Positions 57,960 to 64,000 of a stretch of DNA of 64,000 nucleotides are shown here, one piece after another. The notes under the pieces are model-generated. The model was not told the DNA's origin. It worked only from the letters and a program-made list of their open reading frames with translations, and searched no databases. The stretch is from the NCBI GenBank assembly GCA_963733885.1, contig CAVTES010000004.1, forward strand, positions 310,001 to 374,000, given 5' to 3'. The DNA comes from JACVRW01 sp963733885. GTDB lineage: Bacteria > Actinomycetota > Thermoleophilia > Solirubrobacterales > Thermoleophilaceae. Position numbers and translations under genes: made by a program. Every line of letters starts with the position of its first letter. Positions within the stretch are counted from its first letter, which is position 1.

Positions 57960-60587
57960 GTGGCTGCCCCCGCCTTCCGGTCTCGCCGGTTCAAACGTGT
58001 ACTCGTCAAGCGCCCGCGGCTTCGCAGCGGCAAGCCGGGCTCGCGCGCCAAGCGGCAGAAGCCGCGCTGGCGCGGCGTGATCGGCTGGAGCGCCGGGATC
58101 GTCACCGGCCTGGGGGCGCTCGTCCTCCTCGCCCAACTCCACGGCAATCCACCGGACGCAAAGGACGGCTTCCCGAACCCGGCACTCCACACGCTCGCCA
58201 AGCCGGGAGTAGCCGCCGTCGCGACCATCGGGACGCTTGTGTGGCTCGCCTGGTGCGTCAGGCGCCTTCGGTTCGAGTTCCTCGCCTGGTGGCCGGGCCG
58301 CATCATCGTGCAGAACTTCGTGTCGAGCAGCGACACGCCGGCCGCTGAGGTGGAGCGCCTGACCACGACGTTCCGCGACCGGCTCGGGATGTCCCATCTC
58401 CAGTCGCCGGCCTCTGTCCCGGCGCCCGCCGAGCAAGGTGACTTCCTCGATGTGCTGGCCCGGAACGGCGTGGACTCCGGGAACCTGCTGGGCAGCCTGC
58501 TCAGCCTCCTGCGCGCAGCCTTCCCCACCCACGCCTACGAGGTGAGCGGCGCCCTTGTCACACGCAAGGGGCGGCGGCCCTACGGGGTGACGGTCCACGT
58601 GGTCCGCGCGCCGGGGAAGGGCGGCGGAGGGCACACCGTCTGGGACACGTCGTGGACGGGGGCGGTGCGCCAGGCCGCCGACCACGCCACGGCCGCGATT
58701 CTCCCCCGCACGCGCGTGTGCCGCTCCCCGTGGACGGCATGGCGGCGCTACTACATGCCGCCCGCGCTCCTCCAGCACTACGAGCAGGCTGCGGAGTGCG
58801 AGCACCAGCGCCGTTACGACGAGGCGCTCGCGTCCTACTACGAGGCCCTCCATCTCGACCCCATGAACCACGGCCTGCGCCTTCAGATCGGCTTCCTCCA
58901 GGAGAAGCTCGGGCTCTACCTCGACGCGCTCGACACCTACGAGAACATCCTCGAAGTCGCCGAGCCGAGCTCTGACGGCGACGTGGTCCGCCGTTCCTAC
59001 AGGCACAGCGCGCGCGACGACCTCGATCAAACCCTGCTGGTGGCTCGCTACCGGTACGCGGTGCTCCTCGGCGGCCCGAAGCTCCCGGGCCAGTGGCGCA
59101 AACTGCATACCGGGAAGCCGAGCACCAGGCGCGACGACGCCCGCGAGCGTCTGCGGGAGCGGCTCGCCCCGAAGCTGACGAAGCTCTTCGAGGAAGCATT
59201 GGGCTCGAGCGAGGTCGGGGCCACCGCCGATCCCGTCTACGAGGAGGCCGGGCAGAGCCCGCCTCCCGCGGAGCGCTTCCACAGCTCCCTCCGGGTCCCG
59301 GCACGGTCGACACAGGACGCCGAGCGGCTGCCGGAGCTCTTCCTGCTCGCCTCGCTTGCCCGGCTCGCCGACCTGCGCCGCCGCATCCCGCCGAGCCGGC
59401 CGTGGCGCCGGCCGCCGCTCACTAGGGCGGCGGTGCGGGTGTCGACGCTGGTGGTGAGGGAGCGTCTAAGGCTCGAGCTGTGCGGATCGCACTGCGAGCG
59501 GGACATCGAGAGGCTCAAGGCGGAGATCAAGTCGATCGAGCCGGCGGGGGGATTCGACGGCTGGCAGGAGCACTACAACGTGGCCTGCATGTGGGCACTG
59601 CCGCTGCTCGAGAACGGCTCGGCCCACGCCGAGGAGCTGGCCTGCCTGGCCGTGAAGAGCCTCGAATCCGCAACCGAGCGCGCCGACACGGAGTTCCTCG
59701 TGAGCCGCCGCGACTGGCTCGTCAGCGAGGACCCGGACCTCCGTGGGCTGAGGGCCCTGCCGCGCTTCAAGAGCTTCGAGGTGGCTTACTTCCCCTCGGC
59801 AGCGCCGACCCCGCAGCGCCCCCGCGACGTGCACAGATGGGAGGTCTCGCGCTACACCCTGGAGCTGGTCCGTGCGGCGGCCCAGCGCTGGGAGGACACC
59901 TGGGAGAGGCGTGCGCGCGAGCTCGAGCCGGTCACGGGCATGCGCCTTCTCCTGCGCTGGTGCGAGGACGAGCTGAGCGCCCGCCGCTTGATCCGGGACG
60001 TTGCGCTTCACCACCGGGACTGGCAAACGCGCTTCGAGCTCCTGGACCGCATGCGCGGGTGGAGCGTCGAGTACGGCTTCGAGCCGATCGAGGTGGCGTT
60101 CCCCGACTTCCCGCACCAGAGGGAGCTCGGCGCGGCCCACGGGAACATCGAGAAGGCCACGTCTGCGGCGATCGACGACAAGGACATGCGCCTGCACGAC
60201 GTCGTGGACCAGCTCGACCTGGCCGAGTACCGCGCCGGGCGGTCCCGGGAAACCGGCAGGCTGCGCGCCTCCAGGCTCCTCGACGAGCTCGGCGCGCGGC
60301 GAGCGAGGATGGGCCAGCGCGGCACGTTCGAGCGCGGCCTCCCTCGCGCCCACGCCGGCCGGCTATGCGACCTGCACGTGAACCTCTGGCGACGTCTCGG
60401 CGAGCTCGTGACCCCCGACGCCGAGCGCGAGCTTGCCTCCGACCAGCTCGCCGGGGCCCTCGCCGACACCGCGGCGGCCTGCAGAAACGTCGCCGACCAG
60501 TGGAGCGCCGGCACCTGGGGCCGGGAGGGCGCCACCGGCAGCAACGGGACGGGGCCGCGCCGCAACCAGCCGGTCCCGAGCAGCTGA
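57960..60587 (+). CDS. Large uncharacterised membrane-anchored TPR protein
   Basis: An 875-residue protein. A very basic N-terminus (residues 1-38) precedes two transmembrane helices at about 39-60 (GVIGWSAGIVTGLGALVLLA) and 82-100 (VAAVATIGTLVWLAWCV). A soluble domain follows, then two TPR-like repeats at about 271-335 (YEQAAECEHQRRYDEALASY, IGFLQEKLGLYLDALDTYEN). The C-terminal half is helical and charged, with further helix pairs. The start is GTG with a good AGGAAGGAG ribosome-binding site. I do not recognise the family. It appears monocistronic. Confidence 0.8.
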   Translation: MAAPAFRSRRFKRVLVKRPRLRSGKPGSRAKRQKPRWRGVIGWSAGIVTGLGALVLLAQLHGNPPDAKDGFPNPALHTLAKPGVAAVATIGTLVWLAWCVRRLRFEFLAWWPGRIIVQNFVSSSDTPAAEVERLTTTFRDRLGMSHLQSPASVPAPAEQGDFLDVLARNGVDSGNLLGSLLSLLRAAFPTHAYEVSGALVTRKGRRPYGVTVHVVRAPGKGGGGHTVWDTSWTGAVRQAADHATAAILPRTRVCRSPWTAWRRYYMPPALLQHYEQAAECEHQRRYDEALASYYEALHLDPMNHGLRLQIGFLQEKLGLYLDALDTYENILEVAEPSSDGDVVRRSYRHSARDDLDQTLLVARYRYAVLLGGPKLPGQWRKLHTGKPSTRRDDARERLRERLAPKLTKLFEEALGSSEVGATADPVYEEAGQSPPPAERFHSSLRVPARSTQDAERLPELFLLASLARLADLRRRIPPSRPWRRPPLTRAAVRVSTLVVRERLRLELCGSHCERDIERLKAEIKSIEPAGGFDGWQEHYNVACMWALPLLENGSAHAEELACLAVKSLESATERADTEFLVSRRDWLVSEDPDLRGLRALPRFKSFEVAYFPSAAPTPQRPRDVHRWEVSRYTLELVRAAAQRWEDTWERRARELEPVTGMRLLLRWCEDELSARRLIRDVALHHRDWQTRFELLDRMRGWSVEYGFEPIEVAFPDFPHQRELGAAHGNIEKATSAAIDDKDMRLHDVVDQLDLAEYRAGRSRETGRLRASRLLDELGARRARMGQRGTFERGLPRAHAGRLCDLHVNLWRRLGELVTPDAERELASDQLAGALADTAAACRNVADQWSAGTWGREGATGSNGTGPRRNQPVPSS

Positions 60588-60637
60588 ACCGCCATCACCC
60601 CTCGAGCACGTCGCGCAGGCGCTCGAGGTCCCTTTGC

Positions 60638-61063
60638 TCATGACTTTTCCCAGTGGGCCGCGCTCCACCACACAGCGTCCCGCACCTCCAGCCGCAGCAG
60701 CGGCCCCGGCGGCGGCTCGGCGCGGTACTGCTCGTAGCGCGCCGCCAGCGCCTCGAGCGCCGGTCCAACCGGCTCGATCGACACCTCGCCTCGCAGCTCG
60801 ACCCACGCGAGCCGCGACCAGTCGTCGTCGTATCGGTCCACCAACAGCGCGGCCTGCGGCCGACGCCTCAGCCGGCGTACCCGCGCGGGCTCGCCGGCGC
60901 GCTTCGGCTTCCGGTCGATCGCGCTCCACACGGCTCCATCCCAGACCGCGAACGTGACCGGCAGAACGCGCGGGAGGTCGCCCTCGTCGAGAAGCGCCAA
61001 CCGCGCCACGCGTTCCGACGAGAGCAGCTCGGCGGCCCAAACGGGGAGCCTCTCTAACGTCAT
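60638..61063 (-). CDS. PPOX-class (pyridoxamine 5'-phosphate oxidase-like) F420-dependent protein
   Basis: A 141-residue split-barrel flavin/deazaflavin protein. ELLSSERVARLALLDEGDLP RVLPVTF-like sequence, WSAIDRKPKRAGEPARVRRL and ALLVDRYDDDWSRLAWVELR GEV-like sequence match the Rv0121-type PPOX proteins, which bind F420. The start at 61063 (MTLERLPVW) is typical; a longer start at 61123 runs into the leader of the LLM gene. It is divergent from that gene, which also uses F420 by family, so they may share regulation. Confidence 0.9.
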   Translation of the reverse strand: MTLERLPVWAAELLSSERVARLALLDEGDLPRVLPVTFAVWDGAVWSAIDRKPKRAGEPARVRRLRRRPQAALLVDRYDDDWSRLAWVELRGEVSIEPVGPALEALAARYEQYRAEPPPGPLLRLEVRDAVWWSAAHWEKS

Positions 61064-61092
61064 CGGGGCGAGCTTAGGAGAGGAGAGCGTGA

Positions 61093-61953
61093 GTGAAGAT
61101 CGGAATCGGACTGCCAACGACAATCCCGGGCGTGACTGGTGAGCAGGTGATCGAGTGGGCGAAGCGGGCGGACCCCGCGGGTTTCTCCTCCCTCGGGACC
61201 ATCGACCGCATCGTCTACTCGAACTTCGAGCCGCTCGTGTCGCTCGGGGCGGCGGCGGCCGTGACCGAGCGCATCGGGCTGGTCACCTCCATCCTGATCG
61301 CGCCGTCACGTCCAAGCGCGGCGGTCCTCGCCAAGGAGGCGGCGAGCGTCCACGCCCTGTCCGGCGGTCGTCTCGTCCTCGGGATGGCCCCCGGCGGGAG
61401 AGAGGACGACTTCACCGCCGCGGGTGTCACTTTTGAGGACCGCGGGCGGCGCTTCGACCAGATGCTCGACGAGATGAAGCGGCTGTGGGCGGGCGAGGAG
61501 CGAGGGGACGCCGGCGGCGTGGGGCCGGACGTCTCGGACAATCCCCCCTCGATCGTCGTGGGGGGCCAGGTCGATGCCGCCTTCCGGCGTGCGGCGCGGT
61601 ACGGCGACGGGTACATCCTCGGGGCCGCCCCGCCGGAGTACTTCCCGCCGGCGATCGAGAAGCTCGAGGCCGCCTGGCGGGCAGAGGGCCGCGAGGGGCA
61701 ACCGCGCAAGATGTCGCTCAGCTATTTCTCGCTCGCCGACGACCCTGACGCCGAGGTGCGCAGGTCGATCGGCGCGTACTACGCGTTCGCCGGCCAGTAC
61801 GCCGAGATGCTGGTGGCCGGAGCCGCCAAGGGAGAAGGGGACGTGAAGGAGCGCGTGCGCGCCTTCGAGGCGGTCGGCTGCGACGAGCTGATCATGTGTC
61901 CCACGTCGTCGGACCCGCGGGAGGTCGACAGGCTCGCTGCAGCGGTTCTGTAG
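61093..61953 (+). CDS. LLM-class flavin/F420-dependent oxidoreductase
   Basis: A 286-residue TIM-barrel oxidoreductase of the luciferase-like group. The family start is MKIGIGLPTTIPGVTGEQVI EWAKRAD-like sequence, then AVTERIGLVTSILIAPSRPS, LSGGRLVLGMAPGGREDDF and PSIVVGGQVDAAFRRAARYG. In actinobacteria such enzymes often use reduced F420. The GTG at 61093 has an AGGAGAGGAGAG ribosome-binding site and lies 29 bases from the divergent PPOX gene. The substrate is unknown. Confidence 0.92.
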   Translation: MKIGIGLPTTIPGVTGEQVIEWAKRADPAGFSSLGTIDRIVYSNFEPLVSLGAAAAVTERIGLVTSILIAPSRPSAAVLAKEAASVHALSGGRLVLGMAPGGREDDFTAAGVTFEDRGRRFDQMLDEMKRLWAGEERGDAGGVGPDVSDNPPSIVVGGQVDAAFRRAARYGDGYILGAAPPEYFPPAIEKLEAAWRAEGREGQPRKMSLSYFSLADDPDAEVRRSIGAYYAFAGQYAEMLVAGAAKGEGDVKERVRAFEAVGCDELIMCPTSSDPREVDRLAAAVL

Positions 61954-61992
61954 GCCCGCTTCCGTCCACCCCGCGCGCCACGATTTGGCCGG

Positions 61993-62229
61993 ATGGCCTC
62001 CCGCAGGTTCGTGGTCGGCGGCGCCGCCTTGGCGGCCCTGTTCGCGCGGCTGCGGCGCAAGGCGCAGCCGGTGCCCGAATCCGAGCCTCAGGACGAGGCG
62101 GGGGACGAGGTCGCGGCCCAGGAGGTCCACGAACTGCGCGAGGAGCTCCGCAAGGAGCTCGAACGACTGGCGGAAGGTGAAATTAAGGCTTCGAGAACTC
62201 GGCGCGAGAGCCCCTCGCCGCCCGGATAG
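61993..62229 (+). CDS. Small hydrophilic protein with one hydrophobic N-terminal helix
   Basis: A 78-residue protein. An N-terminal hydrophobic stretch (FVVGGAALAALFARL) flanked by Arg is followed by an acidic region and a charged helix (EVHELREELRKELERLAEGE), so it could be a membrane-tethered coiled coil. The family is not recognised. It lies between the LLM gene and the ABC transporter operon on the same strand. Confidence 0.6.
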   Translation: MASRRFVVGGAALAALFARLRRKAQPVPESEPQDEAGDEVAAQEVHELREELRKELERLAEGEIKASRTRRESPSPPG

Positions 62230-62261
62230 CATTCTCGACTCCTCCGGGACCCCCGTCGCCC

Positions 62262-63455
62262 GTGAACATTCCAGACTCCGCCCAGTCTCCGGGGCCGTCG
62301 TCACGCCCCGCAGCCGCCACTCTCGAGTTCCGCGATGCCACGAAGCGCTACCCCGGGCAGGACCACCCGGCCGTGGACGGCCTCTCGCTGGAGGTCCCAG
62401 CCGGGGAGATCTGCGTACTGGTGGGGCCCTCCGGCTGCGGCAAGACCACCGCGATGCGGATGGTCAACCGGATGACCGACATCACCAGCGGGGACATCCT
62501 GCTCGACGGCCGCAGCGTCCGCGATAGCCGCCCGGCCGAGCTGCGCCGCGAGATCGGCTACGCCATCCAGCAGATCGGCCTGTTCCCTCACCTGAGCGTC
62601 GCGGGCAACATCTCGACCGTCCCGCGGCTGCTCGGCTGGCCGAAGGAGCGCATCCGCGCGCGCGTGGACGAGCTGCTCGAGCTCGTCAGCCTCGACCCCC
62701 ACGAGACCCGCGACCGCTACCCGGCGCAGCTCTCCGGCGGCCAGCGCCAGCGCGTCGGCGTGGCCCGGGCGCTGGCGGTCGACCCGCCGCTGATGCTGAT
62801 GGACGAGCCCTTCGGCGCGATCGACCCGATCAACCGCGAGCGCCTCCAGAACGAGTTCCTCCGCCTCCAGCGGGAGATCCGCAAGACGATCGTGTTCGTC
62901 ACCCACGACATCGACGAGGCGATCAAGATGGGCGATCGCATCGCCGTGATGCAGCAGGGCGGCAGGCTCGCCCAGTACGCGCCGCCCGCGGAGCTCCTGA
63001 TGTACCCGGAGGGACGTTTCGTCGAGGATTTCGTGGGCGCCGACCGCGCGCTCAAGCGGCTCGCGCTCCAGCGCGTGCGCGACGTCGACCTCTGGAAGGC
63101 GCCGCTCGTGCGCGTGGGCGAGCCCGTGGCCGAGGCGCGCGCCAAGTTGGCCGACAGCGAGGTGCCCTACCCGCTGCTCGTGGACGGCGACGGCCGGCCG
63201 CTCGGCTGGCTGTCCGAGAGGGCGATGCTGGGCGAGCGCGTCGAGCAAGAGCTGCGCTCGAACGCCGAGCCGGTGCTCGAGCTGGAAGACGTGCTGCGTG
63301 ACGCGCTCTCAGACCTGCTCCAGGAGGAGGCCCAGTACGGCCCGGTGGTCGACCACCGCGGACAGGTCACCGGCGTGCTCTCGATCGAGATGCTCAGCCA
63401 CACGCTGCGCACCGACCCCGACGAGGTCCCTCACGGGGCCGACGCGGCGGCATGA
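62262..63455 (+). CDS. Osmolyte (glycine betaine/choline/proline) ABC transporter ATPase, OpuCA-like
   Basis: A 397-residue ATPase of the quaternary-ammonium-compound uptake family. Walker A is LVGPSGCGKTTAMRMVNRMT, the Q-loop GYAIQQIGLFPHLSV, the signature QLSGGQRQRVGVARALAVDP, Walker B LMLMDEPFGAID, and the H-loop TIVFVTHDIDEAIKMGDRIA. Two C-terminal CBS-like repeats (about 280-390: VPYPLLVDGDGRPLGWLSER, YGPVVDHRGQVTGVLSIEML) are the ionic-strength sensors of OpuA/OpuC ATPases. Its stop overlaps the permease start as ATGA. Confidence 0.94.
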   Translation: MNIPDSAQSPGPSSRPAAATLEFRDATKRYPGQDHPAVDGLSLEVPAGEICVLVGPSGCGKTTAMRMVNRMTDITSGDILLDGRSVRDSRPAELRREIGYAIQQIGLFPHLSVAGNISTVPRLLGWPKERIRARVDELLELVSLDPHETRDRYPAQLSGGQRQRVGVARALAVDPPLMLMDEPFGAIDPINRERLQNEFLRLQREIRKTIVFVTHDIDEAIKMGDRIAVMQQGGRLAQYAPPAELLMYPEGRFVEDFVGADRALKRLALQRVRDVDLWKAPLVRVGEPVAEARAKLADSEVPYPLLVDGDGRPLGWLSERAMLGERVEQELRSNAEPVLELEDVLRDALSDLLQEEAQYGPVVDHRGQVTGVLSIEMLSHTLRTDPDEVPHGADAAA

Positions 63456-64000
63456 CCCCGCTCGCCCAGCTCGAGATCCGCGAGCGTGGGGACAGCTGTG
63501 TGGCTGACAACGGCCTGTGCCCGGACTGGATCGTTGACAACTTCGACCGCTACGTCGACCCCTTCTGGGAGCACGTCTACCTGACCGTGGTGGCGGTGGC
63601 GATCGGCTTCGCGATCTCCTCCGCCCTTGCGATCGTGGCCTACCGGCGGCGCTGGCTGATCAACCCCATCACCCAGGTCACCGGGATCCTCTACACGATC
63701 CCCAGCATCGCGGCCTTCTTCCTGCTGCTGCCCCTGACCGGCCGCGGCAATACCACGGCGCTGATCGCGCTGGTGGCGTACGTGCTCCTGATCATCTTTC
63801 GCAACGTGCTCACCGGGCTCGACAACGTCCCGGACGAGACGAAGGATGCGGGCCGCGGCATGGGCCTGACCGACCGCCAACTGCTCTGGCGCGTCGAGGT
63901 GCCGCTCGCGGTGCCGGAGATCATGGCCGGGCTGCGCATCGCGGTGACCACCACCGTCGGCCTCGCGACGCTCGCGTTCTTCGCCGGGGCGGGCGGCCTC
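63452..64000 (+). CDS. Osmolyte ABC transporter permease, OpuCB-like (partial, runs off window)
   Basis: The first 183 residues of an integral membrane permease. It has hydrophobic segments HVYLTVVAVAIGFAISSALA and GILYTIPSIAAFFLLLPLTG, and the start of the EAA coupling loop (DAGRGMGLTDRQLLWRVEVP LAVPEIMAGLR-like). It is coupled to the ATPase gene by ATGA. With the OpuCA-like subunit it would import a compatible solute such as glycine betaine. The 3' end and the binding-protein genes lie beyond base 64000. Confidence 0.93.
   Translation, partial: MTPLAQLEIRERGDSCVADNGLCPDWIVDNFDRYVDPFWEHVYLTVVAVAIGFAISSALAIVAYRRRWLINPITQVTGILYTIPSIAAFFLLLPLTGRGNTTALIALVAYVLLIIFRNVLTGLDNVPDETKDAGRGMGLTDRQLLWRVEVPLAVPEIMAGLRIAVTTTVGLATLAFFAGAGGL

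Noticed and set aside
1..64000. tRNA, rRNA, CRISPR array, transposase or integrase genes
   Set aside because: I saw no cloverleaf, rRNA-like sequence, regularly spaced repeats or recombinase motifs anywhere in the window.

Overview
The window is high-GC actinobacterial DNA. GTG starts and 4-base stop/start overlaps (GTGA, ATGA) are frequent. The gene content (primary sigma factor, PPOX and LLM flavoenzymes of the kind that use F420, ergothioneine genes, relatives of mycobacterial Rv3030/Rv3031 and of the paired Rv3679/Rv3680 ATPases, an S55/SpoIVB-like secreted protein) best fits a deep-branching actinobacterium such as a member of the Thermoleophilia. That placement is an inference. I found no rRNA, tRNA, CRISPR array, insertion sequence or phage module.

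Layout. 1-8 kb is a probable amine-catabolism locus: a polyamine-type binding lipoprotein, two TetR regulators and a Rieske oxygenase run leftward, and a small protein, an acyl-CoA dehydrogenase, an NDP-forming acyl-CoA synthetase (with a frameshift) and an FAD amine oxidase run rightward from the same promoter gap. 8-15 kb holds a TMEM175-like channel, a methyltransferase/GH57 pair resembling the mycobacterial methylglucose-polysaccharide genes, a second methyltransferase, a membrane protein, a Lon-N protein and a secreted subtilase. 15-26.6 kb has a truncated ECF-type sigma factor with a one-helix membrane partner, a giant cyclase-like/AAA/TPR regulator (frameshifted), gamma-glutamyltransferase, an FtsZ with a long N-terminal extension coupled to ParA, a SIS-domain protein, an ankyrin protein and a secreted two-domain protein. 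26.6-27.2 kb is a gene graveyard with two recognisable remnants.

27-41 kb carries tandem ArsA-family ATPases, an uncharacterised 506-aa protein, HxlR and AIM24 proteins, the S55-like protein, an isolated PilT, the primary sigma factor with a visible promoter, a response regulator, MoeA and GlpX. 41-50 kb has dodecin, EgtB-EgtD, an Lrp/EamA divergent pair, a secreted nuclease, a winged-helix protein, an SDR and a thiolase. 50-64 kb starts with a membrane GAF-GGDEF-EAL protein whose leader contains a clear GEMM-type cyclic-dinucleotide riboswitch. It continues with two alpha/beta hydrolases, two MDR-family dehydrogenases, a rhodanese, an 875-aa TPR membrane protein, PPOX and LLM flavoproteins, and the start of an OpuC-like osmolyte ABC transporter cut by the window edge.

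The most interesting items are the riboswitch feeding back on a c-di-GMP enzyme gene, the candidate quaternary-amine catabolic locus, and the parA-ftsZ pair with an extended FtsZ and a leader hairpin abutting the parA start codon. Two single-base frameshifts in otherwise intact long genes, and a possible third at the FtsZ tail, raise the question of indel errors in the assembly.
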